Below are positions 13,546 through 20,925 of a DNA stretch of 20,925 nucleotides, in pieces. The notes below the pieces were generated by a model. It had not been told where the DNA came from. It was given only the letters and a program-made list of their open reading frames with translations, and searched no databases. Source of the stretch: RGIG3159 sp045640565 (GTDB lineage Bacteria; Bacillota; Clostridia; Oscillospirales; Oscillospiraceae); NCBI GenBank assembly GCA_045640565.1, contig JAZUFG010000053.1, forward strand, positions 1 through 20,925, in the 5' to 3' direction. Position 1 is the stretch's first letter. Each line of letters begins with the position of its first letter. The translations under genes were made by a program, and so were the position numbers.

Positions 13546-14685
13546 TCACACCTCAAAGTAGTTGGAAAGAATACTCAAGGCTTTGCGAAGGCCCGGAAGA
13601 ATAGAGGACTTGTCCAGCCACTCCTCCCGGGTATGGCAGCCTTCTCCAACAACGACGCCTATCGTTGCAGCCGGAATCCCCTGAGAAAGAGGAATATTGG
13701 CATCTGTTGAACCGGAACGGAAGAAAGACTCCTCTCCGATTTCCCGATTGGCAGCAAATATTTTCTCATGCAGGGCTGCCATACGGCCCTCATCCACCTC
13801 ACCGGTGCAGGGGCGATCCCCTACCTTTTCCACTTCGACCTCAATGCCGGTAGCACGATAAGCTTCAATTACTTTCTCAAAAATATCCTGCATTTTGGCA
13901 AGGCAGTGCCGGTTGTCCGAACGGTATTCATAGAGCATCTCCGCTTCCTGGGCAATGGTATTCACGGAGGTTCCGCCGGAGATCGTCCCCACATTGTAGG
14001 TGGTACGGGACTCTCCCTCCACCGGGACCTTAACGGAATAGAAGGTTTCAATCATAGAAGCGAGGCAGCGAATGGCATTTCGGTTCCCAAAGGCTCCGAA
14101 GGAGTGCCCACCCTCTGTTTTCACCTTGACCTTATAGCGGTGAGAGCCCACAGCCTCGCTGACAATACTGCCGAAATCTTCTCCATCAAAGGAAATAAAT
14201 TCCTTGATCCTCTGTCCATAATCTCTGACGATCTGCTTGCTGCCCTTCAAATCTCCCAGACCTTCCTCGCAGGAATTCGCCACAAAGAGAATGCCGGTCT
14301 TCGGATTCATCTTTTTCCTGAGAAAATATCCGGCAGCCATCAGCAGTACGGATAGATTCGCGGTATCATCACAAACCGCAGGACAATAAACCTTTTCTTC
14401 ATCCTCTCTAAATGCATAAGGTGTCCTATCCGGAAATACGGTATCCGTATGGGCCATAATGACAACAAGGTCATTATTCTCTGTGACATTCACAGGACAA
14501 ATCACATTCAGAGCGGCGTCAACCGTTACATTCTCTCCGCCGTTTTCCTCAAACCATTTTTTGACATATTCTGCCCGGAACTCCTCATGGTGGGAAGGAG
14601 CCGGAATTGCGCAGAGTTCTCTGAGCAGTTCCAGAGTTTTGGGGGCAGCCTCAACAGCATAGGCTTCCAATTCTTTTGATAACAT
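13546..14685 (-). CDS. M20-family metallopeptidase (PepT/dipeptidase-like)
   Basis: A 379-residue zinc-dependent amidohydrolase or peptidase of the M20 family, without signal peptide, so cytoplasmic. Visible active-site motifs are AHTDTVF (His79, Asp81), VCDDTANLS (Asp106/107), NSCEEGLGD (Glu140 base, Glu141 ligand) and HSFGAFGNRNAI (His194, dimerisation-domain region), then a C-terminal GCHTREEWL with the last ligand His. The family removes N-terminal residues from small peptides or cleaves acyl-amino acids; the exact substrate is open. The frame extends to 14823, but ATG 14685 has AAGGAG at spacing about 7-8 and gives the normal N-terminus. It sits between a CapA-like gene (26 bases upstream) and the LCP gene, so processing of an envelope-related peptide or of polyglutamate is conceivable but unproven. 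Confidence 0.9.
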   Translation of the reverse strand: MLSKELEAYAVEAAPKTLELLRELCAIPAPSHHEEFRAEYVKKWFEENGGENVTVDAALNVICPVNVTENNDLVVIMAHTDTVFPDRTPYAFREDEEKVYCPAVCDDTANLSVLLMAAGYFLRKKMNPKTGILFVANSCEEGLGDLKGSKQIVRDYGQRIKEFISFDGEDFGSIVSEAVGSHRYKVKVKTEGGHSFGAFGNRNAIRCLASMIETFYSVKVPVEGESRTTYNVGTISGGTSVNTIAQEAEMLYEYRSDNRHCLAKMQDIFEKVIEAYRATGIEVEVEKVGDRPCTGEVDEGRMAALHEKIFAANREIGEESFFRSGSTDANIPLSQGIPAATIGVVVGEGCHTREEWLDKSSILPGLRKALSILSNYFEV

Positions 14686-14711
14686 ATCAGCACTCCTTTT
14701 GAAATGAATCC

Positions 14712-16004
14712 TTAAAGCGCAACCGTTGCGATTCCGTTTTCGATGGTCATTTTGGTCCCATAGGGTTCCGACATCTTTTGCAGGCGTTCCAGGATCCCAG
14801 CATCTGCCTTCGGAGAAGGCCAACCGCCGGTAGATTTGGGCTCGTCAAAATGGAGCTCTACGGGCATAAGCTGCAGCTTGGTCAGTTTCCCGTTTTCCGC
14901 TTCCCAATAGGGAACAACAGCCTCAAACATCACCCGGGAATAATACAGGCCCCGTTTTCCAAAGTCAGACCGGGCATTGAAAAGCTCATCCAGACCCTCA
15001 TTTCCCGTCATCTTCTGCTTCATGAAGAAGTCGGCAGGAGCACGCTCCACGGTTTCCAACTGGATAATGAAATCACCCAGGCAGTAGAAAATCGGACGGC
15101 CTTTATAGATCTCCACAGGACGCAGAAGATGGGGACCCGTACCAATCACAGCATCTGCGCCGGCATCAATACAGCGATGAGCAAACTCCTCTAATGCGCT
15201 GTCCGGCTCCTCTTTCTTTGTGCCCTTCAATTGGTGGGAATGAACGGAGATCACAATATAATCTGCCATAAAGCGGGCTTCTCGGATTGAGCGCTCGATC
15301 CGCTTCATATCCTGCTCATTTACCTTCGTCTCTTTGCCGGCCTTCTCCCCCTCCTTGAACATGAGACTGCCAAAGGCGGTCATGTCCGCCGGAAGCTGGG
15401 GCAAATAGCCCTCTTTCCTGGAAATATCCGAAGCACCGTTTATTCCGATCTCTCCGGCGATCCGCCGCATAGTTTCCATATCTTCCTTAGGCAGACGGTA
15501 GGTCGTGGAAAAATGCAGAGGGTTGAGCCCCGGACGGCCGGGCATTGTCCGGCTCTGTTCCCCTGCGGGGGCATCATCATGGAAAGACGAACAGACGGAA
15601 ATTAAGGCAAATCTCCCGGACAGAGTGTCCAAATAACAGGGAGCAGACGCCTCGCCCAAATTCTCGCCGGTTCCGGAGAAGGGCAGACCCGCAGCGCGCA
15701 GATACTCCATCGTCTTCAAAAGCCCTTTATGGGAGTAATCCATGGCATGATTGTTGGCTGTCGTGGTCACATTGAAGCCAAACTCCTTCATGTCCTGCAA
15801 AATCTCCGGGCGGGCGCAGAACCAACTGCCGCCGGAAATCGCTGCCCCATAGGATTCATAATTATGAACCGTGGTTTCTAAGTTGAAAAAGCGGAAATCT
15901 CCCTGCCCGATGAAATTTTTCAGCTCCTCAAAGCCTTCATAGTGCCCCGGAAGCCGACGGAAGACCATGCAGTCCCCTGCTGCAGTACATTTCATAACTG
16001 ACAT
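14712..16004 (-). CDS. CapA-like metallophosphatase-fold protein (poly-gamma-glutamate capsule family)
   Basis: A 430-residue protein of the CapA/PGA_cap family, which has a calcineurin-like phosphoesterase fold and is linked to poly-gamma-glutamate synthesis or export in Bacillus. Key stretches are AAGDCM (Asp11), FFNLETTV (Asn41, Glu43), TTANNHAMDY (Asn84, Asn85, His86), VISVHSHQL and DAVIGTGPHLLRPVEIYKGR, all near the expected family positions; GDFIIQ follows. No signal peptide or membrane anchor is visible, so it is likely cytoplasmic or membrane-associated through partners. ATG 16004 follows AGAGGG at spacing 8; a second in-frame ATG at 15995 is less well placed. First gene of the capA-M20-LCP group, with a terminator directly upstream. 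CapB and CapC partners are not in the window, so polyglutamate chemistry is not established. Confidence 0.88.
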   Translation of the reverse strand: MSVMKCTAAGDCMVFRRLPGHYEGFEELKNFIGQGDFRFFNLETTVHNYESYGAAISGGSWFCARPEILQDMKEFGFNVTTTANNHAMDYSHKGLLKTMEYLRAAGLPFSGTGENLGEASAPCYLDTLSGRFALISVCSSFHDDAPAGEQSRTMPGRPGLNPLHFSTTYRLPKEDMETMRRIAGEIGINGASDISRKEGYLPQLPADMTAFGSLMFKEGEKAGKETKVNEQDMKRIERSIREARFMADYIVISVHSHQLKGTKKEEPDSALEEFAHRCIDAGADAVIGTGPHLLRPVEIYKGRPIFYCLGDFIIQLETVERAPADFFMKQKMTGNEGLDELFNARSDFGKRGLYYSRVMFEAVVPYWEAENGKLTKLQLMPVELHFDEPKSTGGWPSPKADAGILERLQKMSEPYGTKMTIENGIATVAL

Positions 16005-16021
16005 CTCATAACCCTCTTTTC

Positions 16022-16059
16022 AAAAGCAAAAAGGAAGGCCGGGCTGACCCGGCATTCCT
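16022..16059 (-). terminator. Intrinsic terminator between the DUF624 gene and capA-like gene
   Basis: Minus strand: AGGAATGCCGGG and CCCGGCCTTCCT form a 12-position stem (one A/G mismatch) with loop TCAG, followed by TTTTTGCTTTT. It starts 10 bases after the DUF624 stop and ends only about 18 bases before the capA start codon. Confidence 0.85.
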
Positions 16060-16068
16060 GGCAATTTT

Positions 16069-16824
16069 CTATTCGAAATCTTCGTCCTTCCAAGAGCTCT
16101 CTTCTCCATCCTCCAAAGCCTTGGGGGTCTCCGGTTTTTCTTCCTCCGGCTTCAGCATGACCCGTTCCTCCACGATGGGATAGACCTTGAGAGTCGTCAA
16201 AAGATTTGTTAAAGAAAACTCAATGAACAGCACAAAAATAGCCGTTACGGGGAGACAGCCAACTCCTCCGACCGTCAGAATCAGCGCTTCCAAAAGAGCC
16301 AAAAGGCTGTGCTTCCAATCCACGATTACCAAAACAAGGGCATTTTTCACCAGCCGTCCCACGGGTAAATCCACAAGAGAGAGCATGGTAAAGCAATAGA
16401 ATGTGGAGGTCCAGATCAAAAGGGCCAGAGCAGCGGCAATACCGGAAATGATTGCCATGAGCTTGCTGACACTGTAGAGAGAATAGTAAAAATACGTGGT
16501 AAAAATCAGGAGCGCAATGATCAGAATATAAGCAAAGCCCACCAGCAGGGACTTCCCGAAATCTCTCTTGAAGGCTTTCCAATAGTCCTTCCAAAGGAAA
16601 TAATTCTCATCCCGAACCATGGTGGCCGTGATTCGGCTCATTGCCGTGAGAGAAGCAGGGAACGTGACAATGGGAATGGATGTCAGAATGAAAAGCAGGT
16701 TCAAACGGATCAGACCGAAAAACTCTCTCCAAATGACCTGCAGGCTCAGAGAGATTCCCTTTTTCTTGGGAGCATCCTTCTTAATATCGGGCTTGTCGGC
16801 CCGTCCCTCATACCATCTTGTCAT
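16069..16824 (-). CDS. DUF624 (YesL-like) membrane protein
   Basis: A 251-residue membrane protein with a basic cytoplasmic N-terminus, about five or six hydrophobic helices (LLFILTSIPIVTFPASLTAM, LLVGFAYILIIALLIFTTYF and later ones) and an acidic C-terminal tail. It matches the YesL/DUF624 family, commonly found beside carbohydrate ABC transporter genes in Firmicutes and of unknown molecular function. ATG 16824 follows GAGGG, and the ABC ATPase gene stops three bases upstream (TAA-GCA-ATG), so translation is coupled. The pairing with an MsmX-type ATPase fits a supporting role in sugar-related transport, but nothing here shows that directly. Confidence 0.82.
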   Translation of the reverse strand: MTRWYEGRADKPDIKKDAPKKKGISLSLQVIWREFFGLIRLNLLFILTSIPIVTFPASLTAMSRITATMVRDENYFLWKDYWKAFKRDFGKSLLVGFAYILIIALLIFTTYFYYSLYSVSKLMAIISGIAAALALLIWTSTFYCFTMLSLVDLPVGRLVKNALVLVIVDWKHSLLALLEALILTVGGVGCLPVTAIFVLFIEFSLTNLLTTLKVYPIVEERVMLKPEEEKPETPKALEDGEESSWKDEDFE

Positions 16825-16827
16825 TGC

Positions 16828-18033
16828 TTAGCCCTCGCTTTCTTTTCCGGCAGCCGGGGTTTTCTCTTCTTTATAGACAGGTGTGCAAAGATTTTTCTCA
16901 TCCTCTGCATCAAAAATATGGATCGCCCACGGGTCAGCCGCCAAGCGGAGCTCCGCTCCAACCTCAACATCCGTATGGTTCTTCAGCACAACCATAAACC
17001 GTTTCTCATTACAGACGGCTTCCACATGGAGATTGGCCCCCATGGGAACCACCCGCTTCACTGTGGCGATGAAGTCGGGCTCCTCGCCCTCTTCCACCGG
17101 GTGAATGTTCTCCGGACGAATGCCTGCCGCCACCTTCATGCCCTCAACCAGGCGCTTGTCTGTCGGGCTCAGGCGCTCAAGGGGTAAAGCGATCTCCTTC
17201 CCCATCATCTTAACGGCCCAGCCCTCTCCGGACTTTCTCAGAAGACAGGGGAAGAAATTCATCTTGGGTGCTCCGACAAAACCGGCAACATAAACGCAGT
17301 TGGGGTAGTCATAGACCTCCTGCGGGGTGCCGACCTGAATAATTTTTCCCTCGTCCATCACGACCACGCGGTCGCCCAAATGCATGGCCTCGGATTGGTC
17401 GTGAGTGACATAAACAAAAGTGGCTTTGAGGGTATCGTGCAAACGGATGATCTCATTCTGAAGCTCAAGGCGCATCTTCACATCCAAATTGGACAGGGGT
17501 TCATCCAGCAGAAAAACCACAGGTTCCCGGACAATGGCTCTGCCGAGAGCGACCCGCTGGCGCTGGCCCCCGGACAGTGCCCTGGGGCGACGGTTCAGAA
17601 TATGCGTGATATCCAGGATCTCGGCCGTGCTCTCCACCCGGCGCTTAATCTCATCTTCCGGAAGCTTGCTGTATTTTCTCTTGAAAAGACGCTTTTTCCC
17701 GTCATCCTCCACAGGAAGACGAATGCTCTTGAGGGGGAAAGCCAGGTTTTTATAAACGTTCAGATGCGGATAAAGGGCATAATTCTGGAAGACCATGGAA
17801 ACATTCCGTTTCATGGGTTCAAAATCATTCACCAAAACGCCGTCAAAATATATCTCGCCGTCGATTGCCCGATCCAATCCGGAAATCACCCGAAGCATGG
17901 TGCTCTTTCCGCAGCCGGAAGGACCCAGTAAGACCAAAAACTCATGATCCTTGACCTCCAGGGACACATCCTGCAGGGCAACAGGGCCTTTGTCATATTC
18001 CTTCGTAACATTTTTGAGAATGATTTCTGCCAT
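16828..18033 (-). CDS. MsmX/UgpC-type sugar ABC transporter ATPase
   Basis: A 401-residue ATPase that powers carbohydrate importers at the inner face of the membrane. Walker A is LGPSGCGKST (36-45), the Q-loop is at Gln83, the signature LSGGQRQRVALGRA is at 153-166, Walker B VFLLDEP is followed by SNLD, and the H-loop is at His211; then come GAPKMNF and a C-terminal TOBE/MalK-like regulatory domain. Compared with typical MsmX proteins there is an insertion of roughly 14 basic/acidic residues near 105-124, between the Q-loop and signature. The frame is open to 18087, but ATG 18033 follows GGAGG at spacing about 7 and gives MAEIILKNVTKEY. No permease or binding-protein genes adjoin it, so it is probably a shared ATPase serving transporters elsewhere. 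Confidence 0.94.
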   Translation of the reverse strand: MAEIILKNVTKEYDKGPVALQDVSLEVKDHEFLVLLGPSGCGKSTMLRVISGLDRAIDGEIYFDGVLVNDFEPMKRNVSMVFQNYALYPHLNVYKNLAFPLKSIRLPVEDDGKKRLFKRKYSKLPEDEIKRRVESTAEILDITHILNRRPRALSGGQRQRVALGRAIVREPVVFLLDEPLSNLDVKMRLELQNEIIRLHDTLKATFVYVTHDQSEAMHLGDRVVVMDEGKIIQVGTPQEVYDYPNCVYVAGFVGAPKMNFFPCLLRKSGEGWAVKMMGKEIALPLERLSPTDKRLVEGMKVAAGIRPENIHPVEEGEEPDFIATVKRVVPMGANLHVEAVCNEKRFMVVLKNHTDVEVGAELRLAADPWAIHIFDAEDEKNLCTPVYKEEKTPAAGKESEG

Positions 18034-18096
18034 TTTTTTCCTCCGAGTTTTTTTTGCGTAAACACGCTCCAGCATACTTACATACACACAGAGTAT

Positions 18097-18126
18097 ACTA
18101 TATCATAAAAGACCGCCCCGGGACAA
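18097..18126 (-). promoter_or_regulatory. Probable promoter of the ABC ATPase-DUF624 unit
   Basis: Minus strand: TTGTCC (18126-18121), an 18-base spacer and TATAGT (18102-18097). A TATACT at 18097-18092 overlaps as an alternative -10. It lies about 60 bases before the start codon, in the region divergent from the gene at 18269. Confidence 0.5.
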
Positions 18127-18178
18127 GCCCTAAGACGAAATCTTTCCGCAACTTTCTATTTTTCTTTTCGGGAAATTA

Positions 18179-18206
18179 TTGACTTTTTCCCCGCAGAGGA
18201 TAAAAT
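18179..18206 (+). promoter_or_regulatory. Promoter of the ceramidase-like gene
   Basis: TTGACT (18179-18184), a 16-base spacer and TAAAAT (18201-18206). It lies 62 bases before the start codon, and the upstream sequence is T-rich. It is divergent from the ABC ATPase promoter. Confidence 0.65.
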
Positions 18207-18268
18207 TGGAACATACGGTATGCAGTAAATGCAGCCTATGGAAGATTATTTTGAAGGAGGACTATCCT

Positions 18269-19780
18269 ATGAGCAAAATGAATATCGGCTGGGCTGAATC
18301 TGTGCTGATCGATGAGCACAACAAGAAGATTTCCCTTGCCGGACAGTTCGCAGAGCGTATTTCCGAATATGTTGAAAAGCCCCTGACCGCCACTGCCATG
18401 GCAGTTGAGTGTGACAGCGACCAGATGATCATGGTCTCCACTGATTTGGTTGGCGTTTCCTATAATCTCGTTGAAGCCATTCGGGCCAAGCTCGCCGGCA
18501 ACGATCTGGGCATTGATGTCAACAAAGTCATTATCTCCGCAATTCACACCCACACCGGACCTGTGTATCCCCGTGGGCAGCTGCAGGCTAAGGTTGCCAC
18601 CAACTCCGGCAGCTTCCGGGCACTTTTGGAAGGCCAGCTCCCCGCAGGGCGGAAGTATATTGAATCCGCTCCCGTGACCGCCAACCCCGAGGTCGCCACT
18701 CCTGAGGAAGTCTTTGAGATCCTTGTTGAAAAGATCTCTGAGGTCATTGTCAATTCCTGGAAGAACCGGAAGCCCGGCTCCTTCTCCAACGCTTTTGGCC
18801 GCGCAGCCGTCGGTATGTGCCGCCGTGTTTCCTACAGTGACGGCTCTGCCCAGATGTGGGGCGATGCCAACACCGCAGTCTTCACCCAGCTGGAAGGCGG
18901 CAATGACTCCGGTATTGAACTTCTCTACGTCTTTGATGACGCCGGCAAGCTGACCGGTGTGGTTCCCAATCTGGCCTGCCCCGCTCAGTGCGTACAGCAC
19001 CGTCTTTTCGTCTCCCCCGACTTCTGGGGCGAAACCAAGAAGCTTCTCCGGGAACATTTCGGCAAAGACCTTTACATGCTGCCCCTCTGCTCCGCTGCCG
19101 GTGACCAGTGCCCTGTTGACCTGGTTCGTTGGGTCGACCCCTACACCGATGTGCATGATCCCAACCTGAAGCGGAACAATCCTCCCAAGAGAAAGGCTGA
19201 CCCCTCCATGTTTGACCTGGACGGCATGAGAAAAGCCGGCAAGCGGGTAGCCAATGAGATCATTGAAGTATATAACGAAGGTCTGGACCCCGCTCAGTCC
19301 GACATTGAATTCGTTCACCATGTCCATAACATGCAGCTCCCCTTCCGCCGCGCCACTCTCTCCGATGTGGAAAAGGCCAAGAAGGTCATCCGCGAGTATC
19401 TTGCCGATCATCCCGGCGATGTGGACTTCAACGATGCAGCTGCTCTGCAGGTAAATCTGGGTATCATCAAGCGTTTCCAGGTCCAGGAGATCATGGAAAC
19501 CCTGGATACCGAAGTCCATATCATCAAAATGGGCACGATTGCCTTTGCAACCAACCCCTTTGAGCTCTTCCTGGATTACGGCAACCAGATCAAAGCCCGT
19601 GCCAAGTGCGAGCAGACCTTCCTGGTCCAGCTGGCAAACGGCACCGAGGGCTATCTGCCCACGGAAAAGGCTGAATTGGGCGGCCACTATTCCGCATTCA
19701 TTGCCTCCGGTCAGGTTGGCCATGTAGGCGGCGATCAGCTGGTCCGCGAAACTCTGAAAGATATCAACAGTCTCTTCTGA
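18269..19780 (+). CDS. Neutral/alkaline ceramidase-like protein, cytoplasmic, function unknown
   Basis: A 503-residue protein with the N-terminal architecture of neutral ceramidases: an opening IGWAESVLI strand, then LTATAMAVE, MIMVSTDLVGVS (Asp59) and AIHTHTGPVY with His93 and His95 in the position of the zinc-site HTHSGP. Later blocks, LCSAAGDQCPVD and LANGTEGYLPTEKAELGGHY, also match the family. It is shorter than secreted bacterial ceramidases (around 640-670 residues) and has no signal peptide, so it is probably cytoplasmic with a different amide substrate. The frame extends to 18179, but ATG 18269 has AAGGAGG at spacing 8. Strongly biased codons like those of hndC and hndD suggest high expression. 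It is a single-gene unit with its own promoter and terminator. Confidence 0.8.
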   Translation: MSKMNIGWAESVLIDEHNKKISLAGQFAERISEYVEKPLTATAMAVECDSDQMIMVSTDLVGVSYNLVEAIRAKLAGNDLGIDVNKVIISAIHTHTGPVYPRGQLQAKVATNSGSFRALLEGQLPAGRKYIESAPVTANPEVATPEEVFEILVEKISEVIVNSWKNRKPGSFSNAFGRAAVGMCRRVSYSDGSAQMWGDANTAVFTQLEGGNDSGIELLYVFDDAGKLTGVVPNLACPAQCVQHRLFVSPDFWGETKKLLREHFGKDLYMLPLCSAAGDQCPVDLVRWVDPYTDVHDPNLKRNNPPKRKADPSMFDLDGMRKAGKRVANEIIEVYNEGLDPAQSDIEFVHHVHNMQLPFRRATLSDVEKAKKVIREYLADHPGDVDFNDAAALQVNLGIIKRFQVQEIMETLDTEVHIIKMGTIAFATNPFELFLDYGNQIKARAKCEQTFLVQLANGTEGYLPTEKAELGGHYSAFIASGQVGHVGGDQLVRETLKDINSLF

Positions 19781-19799
19781 TAAAAAACTTTATCGTGCA

Positions 19800-19829
19800 G
19801 CCGCCCTGCGATTCGCAGGGCGGCATTTT
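19800..19829 (+). terminator. Terminator of the ceramidase-like gene
   Basis: GCCGCCCTGCG (19800-19810) and CGCAGGGCGGC (19814-19824) form a perfect 11-base stem with loop ATT, followed by ATTTTC. The T-tract is short but the stem is very G+C-rich. Confidence 0.8.
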
Positions 19830-19849
19830 CATATTCTCTTTCATAGGCA

Positions 19850-19878
19850 TTGATTTTGAGTCTTTCCAATGCTATACT
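19850..19878 (+). promoter_or_regulatory. Promoter of the secreted protein gene
   Basis: TTGATT (19850-19855), a 17-base spacer and TATACT (19873-19878) with a TG extension (TGC at 19870-19872). It lies 35 bases before the start codon. Confidence 0.7.
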
Positions 19879-19913
19879 GAAAAGTGAATATTCTCCGAAA
19901 GGATTTCATTATT

Positions 19914-20925
19914 ATGAAAAAGAGACTCATTTCTCTCGTTCTCTGCCTTGCCCTTCTTTCTACCTTTCTGCCCTCGGCAGTCCTGGCAGATGAGGAATTA
20001 TCTGCTGAAGCCGTAACAACGGCCGACCTGCAGAAGGCTATTTCCAGCATCACCGCTGCCACGGAAAAGCTTGCCGAGCTGCAGGACGAAATCAGTTCCG
20101 GACAGCAGATCGCCAGCACTTTTGCCGAAATGATGAAATATGTCGGCTATGCAAGCACTGCCCTCACCGCCATCAACGGCAGCGTGAACTTCCTTAAGCT
20201 TATCGGTGTCATAAAGGATCCTTCCTCCAAAATCGGCAGCATTTTGGACACACTCCGTGTTGTGAACCAAAGAATGGACGAGATGGATGCCAAGCTGGAT
20301 AACCTGGTGGACGGCATGACCGCAATACAGGCCAGCGCGGAGTTCAATGCCCGGAGTGAAAAAGCCAGAGACCTCCGGACTGCCTGGTCCTCCTTTGAAA
20401 GCAACTACATGGAGAACAAGATGGACTCCCTCATGTCCGAATTTGACGGCATGGTCCTCAATGGAATCAAGCGCTGGTGTGCCAATGCCGACGGAAACGG
20501 CCACAAAGACAACGGCACTGACAACAGCTCCCTGACTGTTCTCTATGTGACCGGGGAAGACGGGAAAGAAACCGTCAAGCTCTTTGCCAAAAATGACATT
20601 CCCGACGATTTCAAGTCCTCCGGAAAGTATGTCACCTTAAAGGAAGAACTGATCCCCGAAACGGTCGACTTCCACATTGCCAGCTACCAGACAGATATTG
20701 CGGCAGCCTTAGCCGCCAATATGAAGGCTGCTTTGGAAGAAGAAAACTATGAGGCCTTTACAAGCCAGAACTTTCCCGTCTTCCCCGGAGAAGCTCCTCT
20801 GGATGAAGAAATCCTGAACCAGGTAGCAGCAGATGCCGTCAGTGAACTTGTCTACCGCATTTCCTGTACGGAAGTAAACCGGGATTCCCGCTTCACAAAT
20901 GCCGTTGCAGATGCCTTTACAAACT
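19914..20925 (+). CDS. Secreted helical protein of unknown function (3' end outside the window)
   Basis: The frame is open from ATG 19914 to the window end, 337 codons without a stop. AAAGGA lies 10 bases upstream. Residues 1-25 are a classical signal peptide (KKR, hydrophobic core, then VLA|DEE), so the protein is exported. About residues 35-75 and 105-150 are heptad-like helical regions rich in Ala, Leu, Asp and Lys (for example RMDEMDAKLDNLVDGM), separated by a more hydrophobic stretch INGSVNFLKLIGVIKDPSS near 87-105. A single cysteine lies in the middle region and another near the end of the visible part. No cell-wall anchor or enzyme motif is seen so far. The layout recalls secreted helical toxins or adhesins with a buried hydrophobic segment, but I do not recognise the family. 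Confidence 0.85.
   Translation, partial: MKKRLISLVLCLALLSTFLPSAVLADEELSAEAVTTADLQKAISSITAATEKLAELQDEISSGQQIASTFAEMMKYVGYASTALTAINGSVNFLKLIGVIKDPSSKIGSILDTLRVVNQRMDEMDAKLDNLVDGMTAIQASAEFNARSEKARDLRTAWSSFESNYMENKMDSLMSEFDGMVLNGIKRWCANADGNGHKDNGTDNSSLTVLYVTGEDGKETVKLFAKNDIPDDFKSSGKYVTLKEELIPETVDFHIASYQTDIAAALAANMKAALEEENYEAFTSQNFPVFPGEAPLDEEILNQVAADAVSELVYRISCTEVNRDSRFTNAVADAFTN

Noticed and set aside
1..20925. CRISPR arrays, tRNA or rRNA genes
   Set aside because: No regularly spaced direct repeats, cloverleaf patterns or rRNA-like stretches were seen on either strand.

Overview
The window looks like chromosome of a strictly anaerobic, Gram-positive-type member of the Firmicutes, most likely class Clostridia. 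The grounds are a four-gene HndABCD-type [FeFe] hydrogenase, strong AGGAGG ribosome binding sites, sigma-A-like promoters, glycine and lysine riboswitches with intrinsic terminators, and an LCP-family wall-polymer ligase. I cannot name a genus. Everything here is read by eye; no database search was run.

Left edge (1-240): the last 66 codons of a large serine recombinase and a strong hairpin. This is probably one end of an integrated mobile element abutting chromosome. Positions 314-2041 hold an AGCS-type sodium/amino-acid symporter on the minus strand, with its own promoter, a single-aptamer glycine riboswitch and a transcription terminator. Positions 2009-4443 are a tightly coupled minus-strand operon (TauE/SafE exporter, EamA-type transporter, truA) in which successive genes are separated by one base. 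It is divergent from a lysine-riboswitch-controlled NhaC-type transporter (4550-6383) that is better read as a lysine importer than as a Na+/H+ antiporter.

Centre (6387-11760): a glycerophosphodiester phosphodiesterase with its own promoter, then hndABCD. HndA (NuoE-like), HndB (small [2Fe-2S] protein), HndC (NuoF-like flavoprotein with extra ferredoxin domain) and HndD (H-cluster subunit) would form one cytoplasmic complex that couples NAD(P)(H), probably ferredoxin, and H2. HndD has Ser where the canonical H-cluster L1 motif has its second Cys.

Right half (11793-18102, minus strand): two transcription units. The first is an orphan MsmX/UgpC-type ABC ATPase plus a DUF624 (YesL-like) membrane protein, closed by a terminator. 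The second is CapA-like protein, M20 metallopeptidase and LCP protein, which together suggest cell-surface polymer work. The LCP protein carries a natural poly-histidine run. Divergent from these (18179 onward) is a cytoplasmic ceramidase-like protein with the codon use of a highly expressed gene, then the start of a secreted helical protein of unknown function that runs off the window.

The clearest points for follow-up are the two mechanistically readable riboswitch/terminator/antiterminator sets, the HndD active-site variant, the CapA-M20-LCP cluster with a terminator directly before capA, and the unidentified secreted protein at the right end.
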